This document shows positions 26,135-33,817 of a stretch of 45,192 bases of DNA, piece by piece. The notes under the pieces are model-generated. The model did not search any database, was not told the origin of the DNA, and saw nothing but the letters and a program-made list of their open reading frames with translations. The stretch spans positions 1 through 45,192 of the forward strand of contig CAAGLJ010000189.1 in NCBI GenBank assembly GCA_900770785.1, read 5' to 3'. Position 1 is the first letter of the stretch; each line of letters opens with the position of its first letter. The position numbers and the translations under genes were made by a program. This DNA is from Lachnospiraceae bacterium. Lineage in GTDB: Bacteria > Bacillota > Clostridia > Lachnospirales > Lachnospiraceae.

Positions 26135-27667
26135 ATGCTATTTAATTCATATATTTTTATTTTGTTTTTCTTGCCCGTTTCTTTAATCGGGTACTTTGGC
26201 TTAAACAAGTATGCCTATGGAAAGAAAGGGCAGGCAGGGCTATTGTGGCTCTTTTTGATGTCTCTGTGGTTTTATGGCTATGAAAAGCCTGTTTATTTGG
26301 TATTGATTCTGTCCAGCATTCTGGTGAACTTCCTTCTGACCAGGGAAATGACCAGAAGGAAGAGAAAAAAGGACGGTGCTTTGGCTTTTCTTCTTTCCAT
26401 AGGGCTCATTTTCAATATCGGGCTTTTATTCTATTTCAAGTATTATAATTTTTTTCTGGACAATGTTTATCGGGTCATGGGACAGGAATGGGAGTGGAGG
26501 AATATCTTCCTTCCTCTGGGAATCAGTTTTTTTACCTTCCAGCAGCTATCCTATGTTATCGACTGCTACCGGCAGAAGGATGGCATATCCTACAGCTTCG
26601 TGGAATATGCAGCCTTTGTCAGTTTCTTTCCGCAGCTGGTAGCAGGACCTATTGTGATGCACTCAGAGCTGATTCCCCAGTTCAGAGATGAAAGCAAAAA
26701 GAAGATTAACTTTGATTATCTGGCAAAAGGGCTTTATGGGTTTGCTCTGGGGCTTGGGAAAAAGGTACTCATTGCGGATACATTGTCCAGGCTGGTAACT
26801 GCCGGCTTTGCTGATGTGTCAGGATTGAACAGCGGTTCTGCCTGGGTGGTTATGCTGGCCTATACCTTACAGATTTACTTTGATTTCAGTGGCTACAGTG
26901 ACATGGCTCTGGGTATGGCAGCCATGTTTAATATGGAGCTTCCCATCAATTTTAATTCACCGTATAAATCCCGGACCATTGGAGATTTCTGGTCTCGCTG
27001 GCACATGACTTTGACCAGGTTTTTTACCCAGTATGTCTACATTCCTCTGGGAGGAAATCGAAAGGGAAGGCTGCGTACCTACTTGAATACGATGCTGGTA
27101 TTTCTGCTCAGCGGTCTATGGCATGGAGCCAACTGGACCTTCGTTTTGTGGGGAGGACTGCATGGTGCTTTTATGACCCTGGAAAAGATGGTTCTGGATC
27201 TGAAGAAGCCGGTAAAAGAGAAAGGGGAAAGATCCGTGGCAAAGGCAGAGGGTACGGGAAAGAGGTGGCAAAGGCTGATTATGGGAACAATCACCTTTCT
27301 CTTTGTTAATCTGACCTGGGTTATTTTCCGGGCAGATTCCCTCCAGACTGCAAAACTGTTCTTCGGTCGCCTTCTGGCTGGGGGCTGGAGGATTCAGGAG
27401 CATATTCTGTCTCCGGTGAATAAGCTGGTGGAGGTTCGGCTTGCCGGAAGACTGGGGCTTAACAGCCTGTTTGATTCATTTCCCATGCTGCCTTTGCTGG
27501 CAATGCTGGCAGTACTGCTGGCAGCCGTCTTTTTCATGAAAAATACGCAGGAGAAGATGCCGGAGGACAAGTATCACATTGGAAGAGGCCTGCTTACCAT
27601 TATTCTTCTGGTCTGGTGTGTTATTTCACTGAGTGACGTAAGCGAATTTTTATATTTCAACTTCTGA
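26135..27667 (+). CDS. MBOAT-family O-acyltransferase (AlgI/DltB-like)
   Basis: This 510-residue polytopic enzyme has the MBOAT landmarks: ILSSILVNFLL, FLPLGISFFTFQQLSYVIDCYR, SFFPQLVAGPIV, FWSRWHMTLTRFFTQYVYIPLGG and the catalytic histidine in LSGLWHGANW (H330). AlgI-type enzymes move acyl groups, often acetyl, across the membrane to a sugar. The gene directly downstream encodes an SGNH-like extracellular protein, the usual partner that completes the transfer. Together they probably O-acetylate the polysaccharide. ATG 26135 has AGGAA five bases upstream. The 74-base gap before it contains AT-rich sequence but no promoter I would defend. Confidence 0.94.
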   Translation: MLFNSYIFILFFLPVSLIGYFGLNKYAYGKKGQAGLLWLFLMSLWFYGYEKPVYLVLILSSILVNFLLTREMTRRKRKKDGALAFLLSIGLIFNIGLLFYFKYYNFFLDNVYRVMGQEWEWRNIFLPLGISFFTFQQLSYVIDCYRQKDGISYSFVEYAAFVSFFPQLVAGPIVMHSELIPQFRDESKKKINFDYLAKGLYGFALGLGKKVLIADTLSRLVTAGFADVSGLNSGSAWVVMLAYTLQIYFDFSGYSDMALGMAAMFNMELPINFNSPYKSRTIGDFWSRWHMTLTRFFTQYVYIPLGGNRKGRLRTYLNTMLVFLLSGLWHGANWTFVLWGGLHGAFMTLEKMVLDLKKPVKEKGERSVAKAEGTGKRWQRLIMGTITFLFVNLTWVIFRADSLQTAKLFFGRLLAGGWRIQEHILSPVNKLVEVRLAGRLGLNSLFDSFPMLPLLAMLAVLLAAVFFMKNTQEKMPEDKYHIGRGLLTIILLVWCVISLSDVSEFLYFNF

Positions 27668-27715
27668 TTAGCATTGGTGAATTGCAGGTACAATTTTTCA
27701 GACAACGGAGTGACA

Positions 27716-28786
27716 ATGAGGGAAACGATGAATATACAGAAACAGAAGAAATGGTTTTTGGCTACTCTTTCAGGAACGGCAGGGATATTGTTCCTGATTC
27801 TGGTCGCTATGGTGGTGATAGATCCCTATTTTCACTATCATGGGGCAATAGCTGGTGTTTCCTACCGTCTTTATTCCGAGCGATATATGAACTATGGAAT
27901 TGCCAAAAACTTTGAATATGATGCTCTGATTACGGGAAGCAGTATGAATCAGAACTTTAAGACCACCCTGATGGATGATTTGTATGGGACAAAATCCATT
28001 AAGATTGCTTTTTCGGGAGCAGGCTTTCAGGAGATTGCAGCTACCATAGATGCTGCCTTAAGCAGTGGCAATGAGGTGAAGTATGTTCTCTGGGGACTGG
28101 ACTATAATGGCCTTAACCGGGAGTATGACTGGCAGGGCTATGATGAGTACCCGGAGTATTTATATGATACTAATCCCTTAAATGATGTGTCCTATGTATG
28201 GAATAAAACTATCCTCTTTGAAGGCCTTTTTACCGATCTTCTGATGACCTTGCAGGGAGAAGAAAGCACCACCTTTGATGAATATTCCTCCTGGGAAGCC
28301 GGGCGGGGATGGGAGAGTATTTCCCAGACCTACCAGAGAAGTGATGAGATTTTACCTATGGAAACGGTAACCGAGGGAACGAAGGAGCGGGTTCGTAAAA
28401 ATATTACAGAGAATATTGTGAATCTGGTAAATAAGTATCCGGATACCCAGTTTTTACTGTTCTATACACCTTACAGTGCCCTCTATTGGGAGTCGATTTA
28501 CCGGGATGGAACTCTGGAAAAGCAGTTGGAGCTGGAGGCCATCGCTACTGAGCTTTTGCTGGAATGTGACAACGTGAAGCTTTACAGCTTTGCCAGGGAG
28601 ACCCAGATTACCGGGGAGGTTAATCTGTACCGGGATAAGGAGCATTATGTGGCAGAAATAAACGATTGTATAATGACCTGGATTGCCAGGGATTATGGCA
28701 GGCTGACGAAGGAGAATTATCAGGAGCTGATCAGGTGGGAATATGATTACTACATGAACTATGACTATGATCGCCTATATGAATGA
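27716..28786 (+). CDS. SGNH/DltD-like extracellular protein, partner of the MBOAT enzyme
   Basis: The 356-residue protein has one N-terminal membrane helix (about residues 15-37, WFLATLSGTAGILFLILVAM) and an external domain. TGSSMNQNF holds the nucleophile serine block (G74-S75-S76-M77), VLWGLDYNG may supply the glycine/asparagine block, and the C-terminal D307-x-x-H310 (DKEH) matches the SGNH Asp-His pair. These proteins pair with MBOAT transporters (as in AlgI/AlgJ or PatA/PatB systems) to esterify a glycan outside the cell. An earlier TTG at 27674 exists, but GGAG sits before ATG 27716, so that start is preferred. It is the last plus-strand gene of the first block. Confidence 0.84.
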   Translation: MRETMNIQKQKKWFLATLSGTAGILFLILVAMVVIDPYFHYHGAIAGVSYRLYSERYMNYGIAKNFEYDALITGSSMNQNFKTTLMDDLYGTKSIKIAFSGAGFQEIAATIDAALSSGNEVKYVLWGLDYNGLNREYDWQGYDEYPEYLYDTNPLNDVSYVWNKTILFEGLFTDLLMTLQGEESTTFDEYSSWEAGRGWESISQTYQRSDEILPMETVTEGTKERVRKNITENIVNLVNKYPDTQFLLFYTPYSALYWESIYRDGTLEKQLELEAIATELLLECDNVKLYSFARETQITGEVNLYRDKEHYVAEINDCIMTWIARDYGRLTKENYQELIRWEYDYYMNYDYDRLYE

Positions 28787-28858
28787 GAGGATAACCGCCA
28801 GGGTATGGAGGGCTGCATGAGGATAGTCTGCAATCGGTATATCTTTTCAGAAAAAAGC

Positions 28859-28896
28859 AAAAGACAGGATTTCATCAGAAACCCCTGTCTTTTTTC
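28859..28896. terminator. Bidirectional intrinsic terminator between convergent genes
   Basis: AAAAGACAGG (28859-28868) pairs with CCTGTCTTTT (28884-28893), with a 15-base loop. A run of Ts follows on the plus strand and a run of As precedes it, which gives Ts on the minus strand. It ends the plus-strand acyltransferase operon. It also overlaps the last codons of the minus-strand gene, whose stop codon lies in the loop. Confidence 0.85.
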
Positions 28897-30341
28897 TTGG
28901 GATATAATTTGGCAATAACGGGAGCCATATTAAAATAAAGCAGCAATGCACCTGCCATGTAAAACAACGGCATATTGTAAATCGTATATCTGGTCTGACA
29001 GAAAATGACGGCAGATACCAGTGTAAGATTGGAAACAATTCCCATCAAAGTCAGACCGGAAAACAGCAGAGTATATAAACAGCTGTCTGATGGCTTACGC
29101 TGATGTATAACCCATAAGCGGACAAACAAAATGATATAGGCCAGATAAATAAAAATACTGTAGACAATGAAAACCGGCTTCAGCTGGGCTACAGTGATGA
29201 CCAGACCGGAAAGGAAATTATTGACCAGGGTGTAAAAAAGCTGGGGCAGCTGATGCGGTAAAATGGATTGAATCATCACACGATTAATCCGGTCAGATTC
29301 CAAATCCTTCAGGGCCACATTCTGGGTGCCAATATTTTCTTCTGCCTTTTTTAAAATCATGGGCCACATGGTGTCGATCTGGATATGGTCATAGTGATCT
29401 CCAAAATGGTTTACTTTATTAAGCCAGCCCTCCTCTGCCTGAGAACCCAGATATCCCTTCTCTTCGCAGACGGAATAGATTTCCAGAAACAGGGTTCGGA
29501 TTTCCTCATCTTTAATATAGTCAGCATCAGTTTCCCTGGCATTGTAGAAAATCATGGTGGTCAAAAAGCGATTGTCGCTGCTGTGTCGGGTAAACTGTCC
29601 TCTCAGCAGATAATTATAGCTGCAGTCAAGCAGATTGGCTGCCAAGAGAATGAACAGGCTGATGAGTGCGGCCTGTAAAATTCCTTTTCCAATGGTGGGA
29701 AGGACTTTTCTGGCAGAACCGGTGGAGGCAGCCTCTTCTTTCCTTTTGAGTAGGCCGGAAAAAATAATGCCCAGGATCAACAGCGGAATTACCATCAGCA
29801 TCTGCTTTCTGGTAGAAATCATGAGAAAAGCCAATAGGGCAGAAAGCATCAGATATAATGTTCTTTTTTCCAGAAGGTAACGAAAAAGAAAGAGGATAAA
29901 AAGCAGGTATAAGGAGGTGGCTATTCCCTCCGATAAAATACTGTTGGTAAACATGGATTTACGTCCTGCTGCAAAACGGCAGAGCAGGGAAGTAACCGGG
30001 GGGAAAAGATAGAGTAAACTGCTGTAAAGATAATGGAGCTTCAATGTTTTTCTCAGATAGTCAGCCAATGCCCATCCGGCAGCAGCCATAAGAATACTCT
30101 GAAAAATCACCACATACTGAAGATAACGGCCTGCATTGAATAATCGGAAGAAAGCCAGTAATAAAGGGTAAAAAGGTTCACGGGAAAAACTCATACCAAT
30201 ATAGGTGGGGGAATCCACACCTATGACAACCCCGTCATAAAGGGCGAAAAAAAGATAGAACAGTAAATAGCTTCCCAAACTGAAGCCGGAAATAAAACGG
30301 GATGTATTACGAGTAATTTGTGTTGAAAAAAATGAAGTCAT
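28875..30341 (-). CDS. Polytopic membrane protein, probable GT-C-type glycosyltransferase (minus strand)
   Basis: The 488-residue protein has about ten membrane segments and a long soluble insert near residues 250-360 (SDNRFLTTMIFYNARETDADYI and after). The early loop VVIGVDSPTYIGMSFSREPFYPLLLAFF has an acidic residue and a PFYP motif like those of GT39-type enzymes and related polytopic sugar transferases. The exact family is not recognised. It is the only membrane GT-like gene of the locus on the minus strand. It has its own candidate promoter and a GGAGG ribosome site 13 bases before ATG, a rather long spacing. The 3' end runs into the shared terminator. Confidence 0.72.
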   Translation of the reverse strand: MTSFFSTQITRNTSRFISGFSLGSYLLFYLFFALYDGVVIGVDSPTYIGMSFSREPFYPLLLAFFRLFNAGRYLQYVVIFQSILMAAAGWALADYLRKTLKLHYLYSSLLYLFPPVTSLLCRFAAGRKSMFTNSILSEGIATSLYLLFILFLFRYLLEKRTLYLMLSALLAFLMISTRKQMLMVIPLLILGIIFSGLLKRKEEAASTGSARKVLPTIGKGILQAALISLFILLAANLLDCSYNYLLRGQFTRHSSDNRFLTTMIFYNARETDADYIKDEEIRTLFLEIYSVCEEKGYLGSQAEEGWLNKVNHFGDHYDHIQIDTMWPMILKKAEENIGTQNVALKDLESDRINRVMIQSILPHQLPQLFYTLVNNFLSGLVITVAQLKPVFIVYSIFIYLAYIILFVRLWVIHQRKPSDSCLYTLLFSGLTLMGIVSNLTLVSAVIFCQTRYTIYNMPLFYMAGALLLYFNMAPVIAKLYPKKKDRGF

Positions 30342-30371
30342 TTTCAGCTGCTTACCTCCTTGAACAACGAA

Positions 30372-30400
30372 ATTATATCATATCTTTTTAGAGAAGTACA
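30372..30400 (-). promoter_or_regulatory. Candidate promoter of the minus-strand membrane protein gene
   Basis: On the minus strand TATAAT (30372-30377) is preceded at 17 bases by TGTACT (30395-30400), a weak -35. The 21-bp repeat at 30404-30424 lies immediately upstream. The distance to the start codon (30341) is about 30 bases. The -10 is a perfect match to consensus, so the position is likely even though the -35 is poor. Confidence 0.6.
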
Positions 30401-30403
30401 CAG

Positions 30404-30424
30404 AGGTAAATTAAGGAAAACTTA
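30404..30424. repeat. 21-bp direct repeat, copy 1
   Basis: The sequence beginning AGGTAAATTAAGG and ending AAAACTTA is identical, base for base, to 31466-31486. This copy sits just upstream of the candidate promoter of the minus-strand gene. The two copies bracket the hicAB pair. No other copy was noticed in the window. It continues as GGACTT here and AGGATT in the other copy. Confidence 0.9.
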
Positions 30425-30582
30425 GGACTTATTTCTTCCAGCGAGCAGGAGTTTAGCAACTGGCCGGGCAGACTGAAATATTATGCTGAAAAGCATGGGG
30501 AACGGCATAGGGAGATAACTGGAAGCGGGTACAATGATGGATGATTGAATGCTGGCAGTTAAATGAATATATAAAAAATGTG
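30425..30582. other. Intergenic stretch upstream of hicA
   Basis: The gap between the minus-strand gene and hicA is 302 bases. Apart from the repeat and the promoters it holds no gene I can support. One plus-strand frame (30413-30544) stays open for about 43 codons and reads with protein-like composition (for example EFSNWPGRLKYYAEKHGERH), but it has no start codon and begins right after a stop. It may be the remnant of a lost gene. Confidence 0.4.
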
Positions 30583-30592
30583 TATAATACCA

Positions 30593-30621
30593 TTGCTTAA
30601 TGTGGAGTTAGTGTGTATAAT
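30593..30621 (+). promoter_or_regulatory. Candidate promoter of hicAB
   Basis: TTGCTT (30593-30598) and TATAAT (30616-30621) are 17 bases apart, 23 bases before the hicA start. A second TATAAT lies at 30583-30588 within an almost repeated GTGTATAAT motif. The repeated GTGTATAAT could also be where HicB binds to repress its own operon; that is inference from how HicB systems usually work. Confidence 0.55.
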
Positions 30622-30643
30622 ATAATTAGAAGGAGAAATACTA

Positions 30644-30814
30644 ATGAAACAAAGAGACCTAATAAAGAAACTTCAGAGTGTTGGGTTTGAATTTGAACGG
30701 CATGGCAGCAGACACGATGTTTACAGGCGAGGAAGCGACGAAGAACAGATTCCAAGACACAAAGAAGTAAATGAAAAGTTAGCAAAAGCAATATTGAGAA
30801 AATGGGGATTATAA
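30644..30814 (+). CDS. hicA: HicA-type mRNA interferase toxin
   Basis: The short frame encodes 56 residues beginning MKQRDLIKKLQSVGFEFERHG. That start, the SRHDVYRRG segment with the likely catalytic histidine, and the ending IPRHKEVNEKLAKAILRKWGL are classic HicA features (YcfA/HicA, a small double-stranded-RNA-binding-like fold that cleaves mRNA). The strong AGAAGGAG site lies nine bases before ATG 30644. The downstream gene encodes a HicB-like protein 53 bases after the stop. The pair is a type II toxin-antitoxin module; antitoxin binding is expected to neutralise the toxin. Confidence 0.93.
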   Translation: MKQRDLIKKLQSVGFEFERHGSRHDVYRRGSDEEQIPRHKEVNEKLAKAILRKWGL

Positions 30815-30867
30815 AATCCCCTGTCTCAATAATTCAATAGATAGTATAGGCATTGGAGGTTGATGAA

Positions 30868-31302
30868 ATGAAAGTAACGTATCCAGTAATCTTTACAGAA
30901 GTAGATACTAATATTTTGATTGAGGTTCCTGATTTGCAGATTTTTACTGAGGCAAACGATGAAGCGGAACCAAAAGGAACTATGGCTGATGCTATTATGA
31001 TGGCCAGGGATACAATAGGTTTAGCCTGCATTGCAATGGAGGATGAAGGAAAGACAATTCCAGAAGCATCTAAATTACAAGAAGTAGATGCTGCTAAAGG
31101 TGTATTTTGCGAAGAAGGAGAGGGAGTAGTTTCTCTGGTAGATGTTGATTTGACAGCTTATCGGAGAATGATGGATAATAAGACTGTTCGCAGAAACGTT
31201 ACTCTTCCAAATTGGCTTAATCAGGAAGCAGAGATGGCACATATCAATGTATCAAAAGTACTGCAGGAAGCACTTATGACAAAGCTGGGTGTCTCCAGAT
31301 AA
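30868..31302 (+). CDS. hicB: HicB-family antitoxin with C-terminal DNA-binding segment
   Basis: The 144-residue protein starts MKVTYPVIFTEVD, which leads into the partly degraded RNase H-like HicB fold (TMADAIMMARDTIGLACIAMEDEGKTIPEAS is the typical helix and PEAS block). The C-terminal region VRRNVTLPNWLNQEAEMAHINVSKVLQEALMTKLG is a ribbon-helix-helix-like segment, which in HicB proteins binds the operator. The ATG 30868 start is supported by TTGGAGGT nine bases upstream; an in-frame TTG at 30853 is part of that site. It follows hicA, the usual toxin-first order. A terminator lies directly downstream. Confidence 0.94.
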   Translation: MKVTYPVIFTEVDTNILIEVPDLQIFTEANDEAEPKGTMADAIMMARDTIGLACIAMEDEGKTIPEASKLQEVDAAKGVFCEEGEGVVSLVDVDLTAYRRMMDNKTVRRNVTLPNWLNQEAEMAHINVSKVLQEALMTKLGVSR

Positions 31303-31309
31303 TGTATTT

Positions 31310-31338
31310 AACCACCGGTATTCACTGGTGGTTTTTTA
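31310..31338 (+). terminator. Intrinsic terminator after hicB
   Basis: AACCACCGG (31310-31318) pairs with CTGGTGGTT (31325-31333), including one G-T pair, around a six-base loop. A run of six Ts follows (31332-31337). It lies 8 bases after the hicB stop and marks the end of the toxin-antitoxin transcript. Confidence 0.88.
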
Positions 31339-31465
31339 TTGTAATGGAGATACAATTATTGGAATTTGACAAAGTAAGGCAGAAAGCTGCTGCAATGAAG
31401 CTGATATCAAAAAAGAAATGCTTTTGCTGCAGCAGAGCAGAGAAAACAAAATGCAAAAAGAGAAT

Positions 31466-31490
31466 AGGTAAATTAAGGAAAACTTAAGGA
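31466..31490 (+). promoter_or_regulatory. 21-bp direct repeat copy 2, with tandem TTAAGGA heptamers
   Basis: Bases 31466-31486 repeat 30404-30424 exactly. In this copy the sequence continues so that TTAAGGA occurs twice with four bases between (31473-31479 and 31484-31490), an 11-base period. Such spaced heptamers are typical of OmpR/PhoB-type response regulators. A possible -10, TATGCT (31522-31527), lies about 35 bases downstream and has no good -35, as expected for an activated promoter of the SGNH gene at 31598. No regulator for it is present in the window. Confidence 0.5.
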
Positions 31491-31597
31491 TTTCCAACTG
31501 AAAAAATGCAAAAATCAGGTTTATGCTAAATATAAATAAGCTGGACAAAACAGCAGTGAGTCTGTCGGACATAAATTTAATTGGAGGAAGATAGAAA

Positions 31598-32596
31598 ATG
31601 AGAAAAGTAAATGTAGTATTTCTTGGTGAGTGTATTATCATCGTTGCCCTGCTTTTGTTGATTGGAAATCTTCTGCGAACAGAGGAAAATTACGTCTGGG
31701 GAAAGGAAGCAGCTGAGGCAGAAAGCCTTACAGAGGAAGAGCCACCGAAGGGAGAAGAAAGCGGAATCATCCAATATGCCAGGGATTTGTTAGGAGAACA
31801 ACAGAACCAGACCGTTTCGGGAAACTACCAGGCAAGTATTTCAGGGAACCGTACTTTGGAAAATACTGTTTCCGGTAACCAGACAGAGGAAATGACCGCT
31901 CAGGAAAATGAGCAGATACGAATAGCTGTATTTGGCGACAGTATCTGGGATTCCTCTCGTGGAGCAGACGGTATTTCCGAACAATTAGAAGGAATGCTGG
32001 GAGCCAGAGTCTTTAACTGTGCTATTGGCGGAAGTACGGCAGCGGTAGTGTCAGAAACCACGAATATGCAGGAGGGCTGGAGCAGCTGGTCTTTGAACGG
32101 TTTGATGTATGCGGCAAGGGGAGAGGTATCTCCAGACAGCTTCCTCACTCAGACATCTGCTTATGAGCCCATTAAGAGCGTAGATTTTGATGAGGTGGAC
32201 TATTTGATCATTGCCTATGGACTGAATGATTTTTTCTCCCGGGTAAAGATTTATCCTCAGGATATGTTTGATATGACCACCTATGTAGGCGCACTTCGTC
32301 ATGGAGTAGCCAAAATGCAGGAGACTTATCCAAACTTAAAGATTATCCTTATCGGTCCCACTTACTGTGAACAGTTTGCGGATCCTAACGTTGACAGTCT
32401 TGAAAGATATGTGGAAGGAACGGCAACGGTAGCGGATGAATATGACACCTGGTTTATCGATATGTATCATGATATGGGTATTAACACAGAAAACCAGAAT
32501 CAGTATCTGGCAGATGGGGTACATTTAAACGCAGAAGGCAGAAGGGTGTACGCAGAGGATGTGGCCCAGCTGATTTTAAGTATTGAAGCCAGGTAG
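31598..32596 (+). CDS. Membrane-anchored SGNH/GDSL hydrolase
   Basis: The 332-residue protein has an N-terminal membrane anchor (about residues 5-27, VVFLGECIIIVALLLLIGNLL) and then a Glu-rich linker that includes repeated SGN tripeptides. The SGNH domain covers about residues 105-330. The nucleophile block is FGDSIWDS (S115), the GLND block holds N210 and D211, and DGVH (D306, H309) completes the catalytic set. The enzyme acts outside the membrane as an esterase or acyltransferase. Its target, perhaps the acylated surface polysaccharide of this locus, is not known. The start ATG 31598 has a TGGAGGAAG site. The gene stands alone, with a terminator behind it. Confidence 0.9.
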   Translation: MRKVNVVFLGECIIIVALLLLIGNLLRTEENYVWGKEAAEAESLTEEEPPKGEESGIIQYARDLLGEQQNQTVSGNYQASISGNRTLENTVSGNQTEEMTAQENEQIRIAVFGDSIWDSSRGADGISEQLEGMLGARVFNCAIGGSTAAVVSETTNMQEGWSSWSLNGLMYAARGEVSPDSFLTQTSAYEPIKSVDFDEVDYLIIAYGLNDFFSRVKIYPQDMFDMTTYVGALRHGVAKMQETYPNLKIILIGPTYCEQFADPNVDSLERYVEGTATVADEYDTWFIDMYHDMGINTENQNQYLADGVHLNAEGRRVYAEDVAQLILSIEAR

Positions 32597-32679
32597 ATTG
32601 AAAATCAAAGAACGTTTATCTTCTGTTTTGGCAGTATTGCAGGCCTTGCTCACGATACACATAGAGATAGTATGAAAGA

Positions 32680-32726
32680 AAAAGGGTATATTCGCCTTGG
32701 TGGGGGAATGTACCCCTTCTTTTTGG
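32680..32726 (+). terminator. Intrinsic terminator after the SGNH gene
   Basis: GGGTATATTCGCC (32684-32696) pairs with GGGGGAATGTACCC (32702-32715), with one mismatch and one wobble, around a loop of about five bases. A T-rich tail (TTCTTTTT) follows. It separates the SGNH gene from the GT2/ugd transcript. Confidence 0.85.
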
Positions 32727-32747
32727 TAAAAACCTATTATTTATTCA

Positions 32748-32776
32748 TTGTGGAAAACGGTATTTTGTACTATAAT
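32748..32776 (+). promoter_or_regulatory. Candidate promoter of the GT2-ugd block
   Basis: TATAAT (32771-32776) is a perfect -10, and TTGTGG lies at the 17-base spacing (32748-32753). The start codon of the GT2 gene is 33 bases downstream. A terminator sits just upstream, so this is the likely promoter for the genes from 32809 onward. Confidence 0.65.
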
Positions 32777-32808
32777 CAGTATGTTAAAATAAAGACGGGA
32801 GTATCATA

Positions 32809-33753
32809 ATGGATAAAATAGCGGTATTGATTCCTTGCTACAATGAGGAGAAAACAATTGCAAAGGTGGTGAAGGATGCCAGAGCGGCGTTGCCGGAAGC
32901 AGTTATCTATGTATATGATAATAATTCCAGGGACCAAACGGTGAAACTGGCAAAGGAAGCGGGAGCGGTTATTCGCTGCGAACGGATGCAGGGAAAGGGT
33001 AATGTTATCCGAAGAATGTTTCGGGAAATTGATGCCCATTGCTATATTATGGTGGATGGGGATGACACCTACCCTATGGAATATGCCAGAGAAATGGTGG
33101 ACAAGGTTCTTAAGGATAATGCGGATATGGTAGTGGGTGACAGGCTTTCCACAACCTATTTTACGGAAAATAAGCGTCCCTTCCACAATTTTGGAAACTC
33201 TCTGGTGCGTAAAAGCATCAATTTATTGTTTAAGAGCGAAATAAAAGATATCATGACCGGGTACAGAGCCTTCAGTTATCAGTTTGTAAAGACCTTTCCG
33301 GTAATGAGCAAAGGCTTTGAAATAGAGACGGAGATGACCATCCATGCAGTAAATAACAATATGCAGGTGGAAAATGTTCTGGTAGACTACCGGGACCGGC
33401 CGGAGGGCAGCGAGTCCAAGCTGAACACTTATTCCGACGGAGTTAAGGTGCTGATGACTATCGGGAGGCTGTTCAGAGAGTACAGGCCTTTCCCTTTCTT
33501 TAGTCTGCTGGCGGTAGTACTGATGATACTTGCAGCGGCATTTTTTATTCCTGTATTTTTGGAATATCTGCAGACGGGTCTGGTATTGAAATTTCCAACC
33601 CTGATCGTCTGCGGATTCGTCTGTCTGGCGGCAATCCAGTCCTTCTTTGCGGGGTTGATTCTCAATAATATTGTCCAGCGTGACCGGAAGAACTTTGAGC
33701 TGGATTTAAACCGGGTGTATGGAGAATATGTAATGAAGAACAGACAAGGATAG
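32809..33753 (+). CDS. GT2 polyprenyl-phosphate glycosyltransferase
   Basis: This 314-residue enzyme has KIAVLIPCYNEEKTIAKVV, VYDNNSRDQT, GKGNVIRRMF and VDGDDTYP (D83, D85, D86), a DPM1/GtrB-like GT2 core. DIMTGYRAFSYQFVKTFP and FEIETEMTIHAV fit the membrane GT2 group, and two C-terminal helices lie near residues 230-285. It probably loads a sugar on polyprenyl phosphate. It precedes ugd and a UDP-glucuronate epimerase, so a uronic acid is a possible sugar (inference). The ribosome site GGGAG is nine bases before ATG 32809, and the gene has its own promoter. Confidence 0.9.
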   Translation: MDKIAVLIPCYNEEKTIAKVVKDARAALPEAVIYVYDNNSRDQTVKLAKEAGAVIRCERMQGKGNVIRRMFREIDAHCYIMVDGDDTYPMEYAREMVDKVLKDNADMVVGDRLSTTYFTENKRPFHNFGNSLVRKSINLLFKSEIKDIMTGYRAFSYQFVKTFPVMSKGFEIETEMTIHAVNNNMQVENVLVDYRDRPEGSESKLNTYSDGVKVLMTIGRLFREYRPFPFFSLLAVVLMILAAAFFIPVFLEYLQTGLVLKFPTLIVCGFVCLAAIQSFFAGLILNNIVQRDRKNFELDLNRVYGEYVMKNRQG

Positions 33754-33817
33754 CCATATTACATTATTTTGGCGAAGAAAAACAAATTTAAATTTTAAGA
33801 ATAGTGAGGTACAATCA

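Noticed and set aside
31302..31487. Small plus-strand open frame between hicB and the SGNH gene
   Set aside because: It starts at the hicB stop, runs through the terminator hairpin and ends within the 21-bp repeat; the inner ATG at 31344 has no ribosome site. It could be a decayed remnant but is not supportable as a gene.
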